From contig NC_134440.1 in assembly GCF_030867145.1 (NCBI RefSeq), positions 1,178,001 to 1,242,000 of the forward strand: a DNA stretch of 64,000 nt. The letters are read 5' to 3'. Below, in pieces: positions 45,201 to 57,842 of the stretch. Positions within the stretch are counted from its first letter, which is position 1. Each line of letters starts with the position of its first letter. Source of the stretch: Opisthocomus hoazin. Its lineage: Eukaryota > Chordata > Aves > Opisthocomiformes > Opisthocomidae. Position numbers and translations under genes: made by a program. The notes under the pieces were generated by a model, which saw only the letters and a list, made by a program, of their open reading frames with translations, was not told the DNA's origin and did not search any database.

Positions 45201-48200
45201 ACCCCTCTACGTAACTGTGTTCCTTTGCAAACTAGCTAAGTTTTTTTCCCTTTCTCCTTCCTCTTCCACCCAAGGTTTCTATCAGTGACTTGAAAACAAG
45301 AACCCTCCTAAAGTACAGTCTCTGTTCAGGAACCTGACCTGCTGTGCATAATGGTATATCCTAGGTGCTGTTTCTAATGACAATTGTTCTTCTGCAAGTT
45401 CCCCTCCTCCCCCATTATTCACAGTACCCTGCAAGGTCCTAAACCAGGAAACTCTTCATATATAACTTTGCTACCAGTATAGTCCCAGAGAAACTTGGGA
45501 GGCAGGGGCTGTTTCAAATTCTTTTGCACTTTTTTTGTTGCTTTTATTTATTTTAAACCCCTTTCAATTAACACGGCTGTTGTGTTTAAAAGAGTATTTG
45601 CAGCTTCAGCAGCATTTTAGGATGCCAGAACATTCTTTCGTGCATCATTCATGATGCCACATCACAGCTCTGGAAATGGTTAGTCTAGAGCTAGCAGAGA
45701 AGGAGCAAACTCGCTGCTGCATTTACCAGTCCAACAAAAAGACACATATGGCTTCTGATCGGCCAGTCAGTTCACACATGGCTCAAAACTACGGAGAGCA
45801 CAGGTACCTTCTCAGGCCATTCCTGAGGGACGGGGAAAGGAGAGGAACCACAGCTATCAGGGGTGGAAGTTGTAACCTGCACGGGCAGAAGGCTGGGGTT
45901 ACGGGAGGAAGAGGTATGGGTCTAACGGAGGATCCCTGGAGCGCTGGCTAGATTAGTTCCAGTGTTTGGGAAAAGCTCATTTCTTAACTGCAGATAGGTG
46001 GGTCTACAAGTAGTATACGTCATTAGCAAGGGGAGTATTTTTTCCACTGATCCCTAGGCGTTGGCAGCATAAAGTATTATCGAATAGGGTACTAATCAGT
46101 AATTGATAAATAAATTGGTTTGGAATTGAGTTTAATCTACTTTCAGTATTAAATAGAAGTAAATACTTCTAACCAGTCTACAAGTTCCCTAAGCTGGACT
46201 TTTATGACAGCTCTGCCACCACAGCAGTTTGCCTCCTTTCTGGGGACAAAGTTGAAAAGCACGTTGCAAGCAAGTGTATCTGCACTTGGAGCTTTTGTTA
46301 GTGTTGCCATTGCATATTCTGATTCCACCTTTTCACAGGACTGCCAAACTATATGTGCAGGTATTTTTTGTGCTGCAAGTAGTCAACTTAAAATTTGAAG
46401 TATAATCACAAGAGCTCACATTTTATGTTTCTTTCCTTCTTTCTAATCCGTGACAAAATGAGAGACTTATCTGTATGTTATTCTGTTGCTGTCGGTCCAT
46501 GTTATTTCAGAACTTCCCTGTCTTCGCTGCTCCTCGCCGATGCTTTCGGGTGACTCATTTCCTGTGAAGGATGAACCAGCCATTTCCTGGCTATTCAACA
46601 CAGGACTTTTTTTTCTTCCACTCTGTGTTGGAGTGGTGTGGATTAACCTATGGTTTGATTATACTCCCTGCCATTTACACCAGAACTGCGACTCTTCATG
46701 GCAGCCTTCTAAAACAACAAACTGTCAGCATGTGTGGCTTAGGGATTGTGGCTTGCCCCTGCCTACCTGGGCTGCAGGCTCTGTGGTTTTGGGCTGTGGA
46801 ATTAAAGTAATGACAGAGATACAGATTTAACAGTGCCATCCTACCAGTCATTGCAACCCAATTCTTCTCTTAATTCAACCTATTTCAGGCTCATAATAAA
46901 CAGAATGTTGAAAAAGCACCATAGGGCAGAGATACTGATCTTACAACACATATCTAAGCCCAGAAATTTTGAATTCTCCAATAAGTGCTACCAAGATTGC
47001 GTATTGGCATTTGAGAACTCCAGGTAATGCCCATATTAGGTTTTTTGGGTTAGAGATGGGTTACTAAAAGGCTGGGTCAGTTTCTGTATTGATTCTGTGC
47101 CCATAACTCCAGCTTCTTCCTCCAACCTGTGTTTCCAGTTTCCTGGCCCACAATTTATTCATACTTCACATTATGATTCTAACTGTTGTGGACAGCTTGC
47201 TTCAACAATGCCGCCGAGGTAAAAGATTGGCCATTGTAATGCCAGCCTGAGATATCGCAACTCTTTTTGAGCAGCTTTTTAAATTAAAATTATTCTTTTA
47301 ATCTTACTTCCCATCATGTCATTTGAATATTTGGACTCATTAGCCTGTCATACATCTGTAATGTTTGGGAAGAAAACCCCCACAATAGGGATACTGCCTC
47401 TTGAGTCTGAATGTAGCACATGTTGTAAGGATGATCACTGAATAATTCATACCCGTAATGATTTATTCATGCCCAAAAGCTGGATACCTCCTCTGTGACT
47501 TTCCATTATCTCAAAGAGAATGCAAGTTCCTGCTCCCCCGTACTCAGGAGTGCCAGCAGCAGCCCCGACACTGGCACACGAAGCAGGGTGTCTGAGGCAG
47601 ACGGAGCGGGTGTGCGTTAGAAACCCCTCCCGAATGGTGTTTCTGAAGCATTTCTGCTCAACAGCAAATGGGAAGCTCTTGCCGTTCAAATGCTGTATGT
47701 GTCACCCTTGACACAGAAACTAAAATGTAGGTACATTTTTTTACAAATTCTTCGGAAAGGAAGGTGGGCGAGCAAGCACGTTAAGCTCTTTTCCACTGGT
47801 ACGTGTGTGTAAAGTGAGATGCTGCAGTCACGGTGAAGGATGTTGTGAGCACGGAAAACAGACAAACAGGCCATGACTCCACGATTTGATACCATAGAGA
47901 TGATCTTATTTTCCACAAGAAATTTCAGTTTTGTCTTCCATTGTAAAGTTACAGATTCTGAGACAATTGATATAAACATAGCAAGATTGTTTTCTACCGC
48001 TTCAGGAAGCCTTGCAGGAAAGCCTGGACAAAAAGCAGCAGTTCGGACTAATCTCTTTCCTGTCTAACGTGGGCTATCAAAAAATACGCCTTTGGTAAAA
48101 GTTCGTAAGACTGCGACCTGAGTCTCCTGACCTAGGTGAAGATTTTGCAAGACAGTCAAATTCCATCTGTCTAGAAGGTATGAAAGATGATTCTGTGTTT

Positions 48201-51200
48201 CAGCAAAGTCGCCAGACCCACCGGCAACACTACCCCTAGCCGGCTGGGATGAAATTTCCTAATTGTTTATCCTGTAATCCTGACTTCTTTTGTCCTTGGA
48301 ATAGGCTCTACATCAGCATAATTAAAAATGTCAAACATGCTTGAGAAACTCTCCGAGTTGCTAAAAATGAATGTGAATTTCCTCCCCGCAACCTCTCTTC
48401 ATCTTTCCCTTACCCTGGCCTCAGCTTTACAAAGTGGTCTGTTTCCAGCCTTCAGCATAGTTTGCATTCCACTGCCAAGAATGAACATTTATTTATACAA
48501 ACAACCGTCCTTACCAGCACATCTCCCGGTGCTGTCCTAGGGCAGGGAAAGAAACATAATTTCTGTTCTCTTCTGTAGCTGCAGTACTACATTTCTTTTT
48601 TCTTTATTCAGGGACACTTTTTGCAATGAAAGATTAGTGCAGTTCAGTCACTTTCCCGTGCTACAAATCTGCTCAGAAATGGACTGGAATTCTCTTTCAT
48701 TTCCTTACAATGATTTTATTTTATTACCCTCTAATGATGGTGCAAGTTTCCTGATAAACCACTTAGGGGGTCTTGATGGCTCAGCAAGCAGGTCTCAAAG
48801 AGGTCTCACAGAAACGGAAAGCCCTAGTGCCTGTTTCTCTCAAAAGCCCAGCAGCAACCTGGTTTTCCCCAGTCCATTCTCGGGCTGCTGCGTTGTACGA
48901 ACTCGGCAGCAGCGCAGCTGCCACGGTAAGAGAGCTCCACGGGAAATGCCACGGCAGCTACCAGGTGAGCAGCACTGCCCAGCCCGCTGTGCACGGGAGC
49001 CCGGCGCTTATGCATTATTGCTGAAGCTTCTCCATCACTCACCTGTCAGGCTGAGGGATTGTTCACTGAAATGCAAGCTCATCACCTGGGTCCTCTGTCG
49101 GCAGGTTGTCTCCCGTTGCATCTGCCGTTTAAATGGGTATTACACAGCTGCTAGATGACTCCAGACGGGAATGGCATAGTCTGAGCACCATTCATTTAAA
49201 TGAAAAAAGGGGCCCTAAAAGAGATAGAGATACACACGCAGAGCATCTAGAAATTCTCCACTGGATGTGTATGTCTGCAAGCTGCTCACTCTCTTACTGT
49301 AAGCACAGCACGTCAGATTTTGCTGTGTGTGCCAGCTTCCATTTCTCAGTTGAGATAATTGCTTGTAGCTAAGAGTAATATTTAGATTGATAATGTTTAC
49401 AATTACCTGCACCAGCAAATAAGAAAATGTGGTTTTGTTGGGAACTCTCTTACTTGCATTTCTAAAGCAACCTTCTAAGAAATGAAGCATTTATGTAGTT
49501 TCTGAAGGATCCAGGGGAATACTTTTTTAAAAAATAACAGCAAGATGGTATTTTAGAATATACTCCCAACACTGTCTTTTTAGGAAGAAAACACAGACCG
49601 CTTCTTTAACTGTATTGCCAAACCAAAGTCAGCGAACTGCTGCAAGTGAATGAATTAGGAATTTTTAGTGACTACTTTCCATGAATCAGTACTGACTATT
49701 GTATGGATCTTACTGCTTTCTTAGTAAGCTTACTGTTGCAAAGTTTTCAAAGGTAGACCTACTTTTGCTTCAGTGTAAGGTGTCAATCTTTTTCTTCTTT
49801 ACTGTGATGCACAACGAAGGGCTGATGTGCTTTAAGAATATCCCTGTAACATGCCCGGGTGTGTACTCGGGTCTAAATAGGTATTGCTCTATCAGGAAGA
49901 GGAGCGTAATTATAATTAGGCCTTGTGCTGATTCGGTTGTACAGTATCATACAACCAATATATAGCAGGAGAGAAAAACCTCACAGCAAACATGCAGCTG
50001 CCAACATACCACTACTCCTCCTCACTAGGCTTCCATTCAGAGCAGGATTTATGCTAGTCTTGCAGGTATACTATGCACACCTGGAGCACACCAAAATGTA
50101 CCCTTACTGGATTCTTCACAGGGCTTTTTTTAGCGTATTTTTCATTAAATTATATCAGCAAGTGTACTGGTAGAAATTTCAGCAACACTTTAAGAAGTGT
50201 TCTATAGTCTGAGGGTATATATGCACACGCAGAGACATAAGTATGTATGTGTGTATAGCACGATATTGGCCAGGTATATTCCTCTGTATTTGAGTATGCA
50301 ACACCCTGATGAGTGCAGTAGTTCCCCCGGAGATAAGGGACAAACAAGTGACCCCAAAATGGCACGACAAAGCACAAGGACAGAAATGCAGAGACATACC
50401 AGCTCTGTTTTGGAACTGGCAAAAGTGCGCTTCCTCTCCCCGAATACTTCTTTTTGATGTCATGCGTGCAGTTTGTAGGCGCTTCAGCAGCACAGCTGAG
50501 TTAAAGTCCTTGTTTCCACACTGATTCAAGAACAAATATGTCCACATGCATCTGAGAAAGTAAGAGGACTGACGCACCAAACCGCTGTGCGCCTGCCATG
50601 AGGCCCGCATTGTCATACAGGCTAATAAAGACATCATTTTCCCAGGGCTTTGGCTCTATTAAACACAAAGCTCCAAATGATTTCCTACTTGGATCAAAGA
50701 TGTGTTTGTTCCAGTGCCACTTAAGTTTAAAAGGCAATACTGGGAATGAATGAAATCTCCCCAGCGGCAGCTGCTGAGGTTCAATTGGTTTGTCAGTGCC
50801 GTAATTATGCAGCGGACGTCTTCTGTTTGCTGCCCCATATGTTCCTGAAGGACATTATGCAACGGAAACAGGGCAGGGAAGCCTTGCTCCCGAAGCTAAG
50901 GGGGTTTTGCTTTTGTGGTAGGAAGACTTGCTTGTGTTTCAGATGGTGAAAATGTTAAGAAATCTAACGTTCTGATTTCAGACTTAAAAACGGAGTTGCT
51001 CTCATTTGATCAAACTAGATGGAAGTGTATGAGAAGAAACAGCAGCCTGCATCCAGTATCCTAGAATGGAGAATGACCACTTTTAAACATTATTTATATA
51101 CTTACGGGTGGCCTCTGAAAGGGAGTGCTCCCCTCAGCTAACGTATGGAGCTGTCACTATGATCAGTGGCAGGGTTTGGTGTGACCCGTGGTGCTAAGAA

Positions 51201-52958
51201 TAAACGTGGTGGCCTGTCCAGCCAGTCCCCGCTGCGCAGCCCATCCGCCCCGTCCCCACAGAACTTCATGTCTCTGGAGGTTAGGGTCTGGATGCTGATG
51301 AGAAATGCCTGCTCGTTAAATAGCTGTCTCCTTGTCCACCGAATTTTCTGTGTAACAGACATAAGCGTGTAGTGAGAACTCCAGAGTATTAAATTAAGCA
51401 TTAAAAGAACATTGAGACATGAACCTGCAAAATGTGAAGTCAGGGAGAACTGAGGGCATTCAAGATCTCAGTTGCCAAAGGAACAAAAGAAACACAATAT
51501 CCTTTAGAATGTTTAATATTTAATTTGGTGAGATGCTCAGATACCAGGGCAGCAAATGCAGAGGGCGATGACAGGGAGCAGCGTGCGAGGGGTGCTTTAT
51601 GTCAGCCACGGGGCCTCAGCGGCTGCGCCGAAACACAGCGGCACAAGAGGCTCCTTGTTTGCAGAGCTGTCGGTTCTGTGCACAGCTACCTGGTCTGCAC
51701 ACACCCCGTGCGTTTTCTAAACACCATTTAATTCATATGTGTTCTTGTTAAAAACACAGCGTCCACATTGTACAGAGGAGACTCCTAACGGCTGGGCTAG
51801 CTGGAAAGGAAAGAGCCGGTGCCACACCTCAGATCTGTCGCTGGCTGACTCCCTGCTGCTCATGTACAGAAAGCACCTAAAGCCAACGGGATGATTTTCA
51901 GGAACTGAAACAGTCTTCCTACAGACCTAAGTCTAATTCAGAGGGGCATGTTCAGCTACATTTTCTTGCTTTAAGGTCAGAAGTAAAAAAAAAAACGTAA
52001 GCAATACTTCATTTATTGAGAAAATACTTAAATTTCATACTGCAAGTTGACCAGTTACTTCTGCAACAACTAGATGGCAGCTAGCAAGATTCTCCCCTCT
52101 GCAGTTTTGTCATGAGGCCTTAAGTACACATGTGGTCACCAAAGGAACAAAAAGGATTTTATGTAAACAGAGCCGCACGGCTGTGGCTGTGACCAAGTCC
52201 CCTGATAGCTGGGCCCGTGCTCCAAAGCGCTGGCCACGCACAGACAGCTATTCTGAGGTGCCCGTTCAGGCTTCAGGCAGCCAGCAGCCAAGGTGGTTTT
52301 CTAAGAAGTGTTCACTGATGCCTCAGTCATCGGAGAGCGTCTGCCGGAAGATCCCCCAAGAGCCAGCTGGGTTTGTGGGGCAGGCTTGGAGAAGGGTTCC
52401 AAAGTGCCTTTTGTACACTCAGGGCAATTTCAGCCAAGAGCTCCAGATCCGAACCCACTGTTGGCTCAAGTTTTGCTTGAATCTGTAGAGTGGGCTTAAT
52501 TGTTTGCTCATGCTCACACTTTGGAAAGTGTGTTATCACTGCTGCAGGACAAGGGTTGGCAACCTCTTGTGGATACTATGCCAGAGTGTATTTTTCTTTT
52601 CCAAATTAGCAGCTAGGTGTGCCAATGCTGGGTTTTGCTGCCTCTCCAAGAGGCAAGATGCCATCCATCTGTGGTATTTTTCATCTGTGAGGCTTTCGAC
52701 TCCTGCTGAATGCAGCACTCAAGAAGTGGGAGACAGAAACTGGGAGCCACTGCCTCTTACTGGTGCCTCTCCAGATACTGCCGACCCCAGCTCCTGCCTC
52801 AAGCGTGCCATTCAGAAGCTACAAAAACTGAGTGCAGACTCAGCGCGCAGGGCACAGCCGTTTGCTTATCGCTTCCATCCCACACAAGGCATCTTCAGGT
52901 TGCTCTAAGATCCCTTTTCTAAAGAACTAATACCTTCTCTCTCTCCCTTCTTCCCTAG
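42251..52958. other. Intergenic region upstream of PTBP1
   Basis: No gene is supported. It holds a GA-rich microsatellite at 42401-42434 and otherwise unremarkable A/T-rich DNA. Open frames are short and unrelated to any family I recognise. Confidence 0.55.
42401..42434. repeat. (GA)n microsatellite
   Basis: Imperfect GA/GACA repeat: GAGAGAGAGACAGAGACAGA followed by further GA units. Confidence 0.85.
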
Positions 52959-53058
52959 GCTTCCCTGGCCTCGAGGTGCCACTGAGATTCTTGTCCTTCT
53001 GCAGACTGCTGTGCTCCATGGGAGGCTTCCCAAAGCATCTTGCGTGACCTTGGAGGAG
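52959..53058 (+). other. Candidate spliced exon, 100 nt
   Basis: A long pyrimidine tract (CTCTCTCCCTTCTTCCCTAG) immediately precedes 52959, and GAGGAG followed by GTAAGG marks a donor at 53058/53059. One frame is open throughout (LPWPRGATEILVLLQTAVLH...), but 33 codons can be open by chance. It could be an exon of a long non-coding RNA or a 5' exon of the unnamed plus-strand gene. Confidence 0.3.
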
Positions 53059-54169
53059 GTAAGGGAGAGAGTGGCACTTCAAAAGAAGGACAATAGTAGA
53101 AAATTAAACAGGAGCAAAGGCTCCAAAGGTGGGAAGCCTGCAAGGCTCCCAGACGTCCTCTCAGCATCGCCAGATACCATGAACTACTGAATTTGCCCGC
53201 AGACAGAATCCTTGGGCGCTGCTTGGTAAGATGCGTTTCGTGAAGGCCAAGCGCCTTTCCTTTCCATGGGCGCCGCGCCCCGGGTTTCCCTGCACTCCCT
53301 GTGCCAGCTGTGGGCAGCTGCAGCCGCTGAGAGACCCCAGAGGTTGTCAAAAGTAATCCCGCACAGAGGGAACCTTCCCTCCTCTGAAAGTTCCTTGTTT
53401 GCCAACAAAGTTACTTCTTCTACCTCCAGGAGCCATTTGCCATCACACCCTCAGCAAACCCTCACAAACACTCCAGCTGTGACGCGAGGGCTGGCTCTCT
53501 GCCTGTGGCCATCGAGACTGACTCCTGCACCCCCCGGGCTGAGTCACCACGCATTTACAGTGCTCTTAAAGAGGTGAAATCCCGCGGCCTGGGCCTGAGT
53601 TGAGGTGTCAGTCGTTAACATTGTTCTGTGTTGTGAGAAGGTAGGTCACTATGGCTCATGTGAGCAATTGCATCTAATTACAAGTCACAGATTCACCACA
53701 AATACTATTTAATAACAAACTCCTACCACACTTTGTCCGGAGCGTGTTACGAGGTAGCGCCGTACCGCCGGTTTGCGGACAGGGAGCGCGTGATGCGGGA
53801 CGGAAGGGAAGAGTGGTTTGGCTGGGGTCAAACAGGAAGGGGTGCTGGGCCCCGACTCCCAGGCCAGCGGCTGCAGCCTCAGGTGCCGAGTCCTCCGGCT
53901 GCCAGCACGGGCTGTTTCATTCGGGTTTAGCAGATGGCAGAGAAAATGGCGCGTGCCACAGCATGGTTTCACTTAAAACTTTAAAAGGCTGCGCGGAAAT
54001 CTATAAAGCTGCAGTAAACACTTTGACAATAAAACTAAGGAAGATTTGCAGCTTCCCCGTAGCAAACTCCCAATGGGATGTTCATTTTTGCATTTGATAT
54101 AAAATAATTTCCATCAACAGCACAGCAATCGGAAGGCCCAGCGCTGCGGTGACACCCTTATCCCTGCCG

Positions 54170-54640
54170 CAGGGGCTGGGAAGGGAGACGCGGCTGTGCC
54201 GGGCATCGGCCCCGCACCGCTCGGCTGCCTTCCGCGGGAAGAGGGCCAGGGGCCGGCGCGGCGGGAGCGCGGCACGGGGGCAGGAACCGGGCCCGGCACA
54301 GCGCGGCTCGGGGCGGCGCGCTGCGTCCGTGCCGCTGCCTGCTCCGGAGCTCGGGGTGCAGAGGTCCTTGGGCAGCCTCGCGAGCGGGCCGGCCCCCGCA
54401 ACGCGAGCGCGGGGGGACCTTGGCCGCGGCGGGGAGCGGGGAGCGGGGCGGGGCCGGCCGAGGGGCGCGGGGCCGCAGCGGGGCGGGGCCGGCCCACGGC
54501 CACGCGTGGGCGGCGGCCGAGCACCCCCTGGCGGGCGGCGGGCGGCGGTGCCCCCGGGCAGCGCTGCGGGCAAGCGGGGGAGCGCAGCCGAGTCCCGCGT
54601 CGTTCCCGCCTGAGGCGTGAGCCCGCTGCCGTCCCGCTGC
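54170..54640. promoter_or_regulatory. Isolated CpG island, probable promoter
   Basis: An island of CpG-dense, GC-box-containing sequence (for example GGGGCGGGGCC near 54447 and 54481) in the middle of A/T-rich DNA. The nearest plus-strand coding exon is about 5.4 kb downstream, and a possible donor (CCAAGTG followed by GTGAGAGG) occurs at 54734/54735. It may be the promoter of the unnamed gene. Confidence 0.5.
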
Positions 54641-57600
54641 CCCAGCCCGGCGGGGTGCAGAGGGTTTGTGGCGTGGAGGTGCTGCAGCCATCCCGTGGCG
54701 GGCGGAGCTGGGGCTTTCTGAGAGATACCAAGTGGTGAGAGGAGCAGTTGAAAGAGTAGCGAACACTCCTGCCAGTGCCTTCTTGCTAACAGGCGTCTTC
54801 TCCCGTTAATCAAGGGAAAGATCATTTCAATACTAATGGCCGCTGGGGAACACAGCAAGCTCCCACAGTCAGCTCTGTACTTACCGATACAATTAGATAC
54901 TCATCCGTAGCGTAGGACTGAAAATAGAAAATCCCAGGAAAAGTAAAGCAGCCTGCATATAGAATTGTTACGGGAAATAGCGGCCGGCTCTCCCCAGCGG
55001 CACAAGCCCTGCGCGTGAGGGAAGCTGCTCACCAGTGGCAGCGGCGGCAGGGTAACTAACACAGCTGTTACGGACATCGTAGCATTTTCTGCCCAAGTAA
55101 CAGACTTGCCCTTCACTAATTTCAGCTTTCCCACTTCTTCCTGGGGAATTAAAATATTAGGTTCTATATATAGAAGTGCATGGTTTTAAATTAATTTTTT
55201 CCTTTACTACAGCTGTTCTTAGTGGTTGATTACTGTTTGTTGGACCAGGCAATCCTTTGCCAGCTGGCTGCAGCTTTTATTCGCTCTTTTAAGAAGCCTT
55301 GATTTAGAACTCACAGTTACATTACAAGGACAGCAGCTCTGTAATGCAGACCCTCAAGAGAAGAGATAATTAGAGCTCATGAAAAAATTGTGTCCGATTC
55401 TTTGAACAAAAAAGCTCTTGTTTAAGGAATGTGGTGCTGCAGGCTAATACTGAACAGCAGTCTCTTCTCTCGCTCAGAGCTGGTGCCTGCTGTCAGACCC
55501 TGCCCTCCATCAGATATACTGGATATTATTTTATGGGAGCATCTCTCAAAATGGAGGAAGGCTGCCCTGTAGCAAGTACAGAATGTGTCTGGCGGATTGT
55601 ATTTCTGCAAGGAGGGCAGGAGGTACTCGTGGAAGGATGTGGTGAAGCAGGAAAAGGGCTGAAGAGGTGCTGAGAAAGCTGTTGTACAGGGGAGGGGGAG
55701 GAGAGAAACAAACATTGCAGAGAGCAGGAAAAACGATGTGCTGGGAAATGATTAATCCACCCCAACGGCCCTTGCTAAGAAGTGGTGGGACAAGCTCAGT
55801 GATTTTTGGCAGTCGTGAGCTACTTCTGCTCTGCTGGCAACTCTCGTCTTGCAGCCAGATGTGTTTAAGTATGGCTCCGTCCCATTGCTGCCCCAGACAC
55901 CGCGTCCCCGCCAGTGTCCGCACTCCGTTCCTGGCAGCTCTCCGGCAAGCCGCCCCCGCAGCTGTGTGTGTTTTATGGCTGTCCCCTGTCCCTCCACTTA
56001 CTGGAGTAAGTGTTTCTCAAGTGAATGGGAGCACACAATCCAGGCCGGGGGACATGGGGCCAGAGTCAAGTTTAGGAACTGCTGTTCTGTATCCTGTTGT
56101 TTTCCTACCGGGATTGTTCCAGTTTCCTGCACTGTCTTATCTGGAGCTGAAAAGCCAAACCTCTTCTGTTTACTTGCTTTGTGCGTGCCTCGGGGTTCTA
56201 ATCTGTGAACTAGATGTTGTAAGATGTTGTAAGACGTAAGAGAAACATAGCTAGGACTATTACAGGGTGGAGGCACAGGAACAAAGTGGTTAAAGGTTAA
56301 ACACTGAAAGCAGTGCCTATACAATTAGTTTCTTTATTTGGTTATGCTGCTTGCATAAGCCTGTGTATGTCACAGAGGGTTTCAGAGAACCTTCGGCATA
56401 CTGTAGTGCTGCACAGAGTCCACTGCAATGTAAAGAGAGTCAGATTCAGATGTTTACACTCTCAGGTGGCTCCAGGTACCGGGGTTCGACAGGCCTACAG
56501 GAGAATCACTTTCAGAAAGTGCTGAGTATGTGTTTTTCCCCCCAAGACACAGAAAAGTCTTAAAAGGGAATAGGCATTTCAATGGTTTTAGTCAACCTTG
56601 AGTTTTAAGAGCTCCACTGAAATGCTGTAGACTTCTTTGAAATTACTTCGCCACATTTTCTTGAATGGAGAGGCAAAATAAGCATACACTGTGCTGATAT
56701 CTTGAAAGCTGACTATGTAGATCAGACTCATGAAAAAGCAAAAATCTTTCAATTTCTTTTACTTTTTCATCTAATAAGCATGAATTCACTTAACGGTAGA
56801 TTACATTAATGCACTGAATTCCCTATGGGTTAAAAAAAATTAAAAGAAAACATTTACTGTACAGCTTTGGAATGTCCTGTTTTTCTGCACAAAGGTGTGG
56901 GTCCTGCATACACAGTGTCCATTATCAGATGGGAGCCTCTCCTGGAAAGATAATTAAAACTCTGCATCACTTGCAGCCATGCAGATACTGAACCAGACAC
57001 AAGGTTTGAAACCAAAACTCAACCCCTAAGCCCCAGCCCCAGCCCACTCCCACACAGGGATACTGGTTTTGTTGGAAGCAGGTACAAATTGTGGCAATGA
57101 TCAAGATGGATTTTTATTAATCGAAGGGATGAGGAGTATCTCAGTTCAGCCTTTGTGGGTAAATACATATTTCATTTTTTTCTGCTCAGTCGTAACTGTA
57201 AATTCAGACTCATTCCACTTGACAGTTTCTCTGGAGGTACTCTCAGCTGATGTAAATATGAGAGCAGGAGTGGGCTGAAGAAGTACCCTTAGCTGATTAC
57301 CAGAGCCTTTATTTGGAACTAAATATGAAGAGAAAAAAGGCGTTTTTTCAAAGAGATCAGGAAAAGGAAGACATGTGCTTGGAGATAAGGAAAGATAAAA
57401 GCATTCCATTTAAAGACGCTGGTGATAAAAATCACGATGTTCATCTGCCAAGTCAGTAATTGCATGGCCTTATGACCATGCAGAGCTTCCGTTTCTGTTA
57501 CCTTTTCCCACACTGACTGTGAGCACCAGTTTATTGGCATGAAACTTCCTTCTAGTTTGTCCGAGCAGCTCAGCCCTTTGGGAAGGAATTGCACAGGTTG

Positions 57601-57679
57601 AACTCAAAGATAAAACTCTTTGACTTCAAAAAACGGTTCTCCCATAAGTATATGTTCAGCTTTCTGAGGCACAGCGAGG

Positions 57680-57842
57680 CCCAGGAGCAGGCTGTGGATT
57701 CCCTGTCCACGGACGGTTTGCGGCCTTGTTAGATGAATACCTCTCAGGAGGAGTTTGGGTAGAGCTCGTTTTCCTGTGAGGAATGAGGGCAGCTGAAATG
57801 GGCATCTGAGGTGACTTCCAGCCCTGTTTTCTGTGATTCATT
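57680..57842 (+). mobile_element. Old CR1 LINE 3' fragment
   Basis: The plus strand shows diverged CR1 3'-end sequence: GGCTGTGGATTCCCTGTCC, then GTTAGATGAATACCTCTCAG, then TGAGGTGACTTCCAGCCCTG and TTCTGTGATTCAT. These match in order the CR1 end (loss of WxxG-coding region, then the 3' tail). It is more diverged than the copies at 9.5 kb and 62.7 kb. Confidence 0.75.

Noticed and set aside
54082-54858. 258-codon minus-strand frame in the 54-kb CpG island
   Set aside because: Stop-poor GC-rich DNA with Pro/Arg/Ala composition; the island itself is recorded as a promoter candidate.
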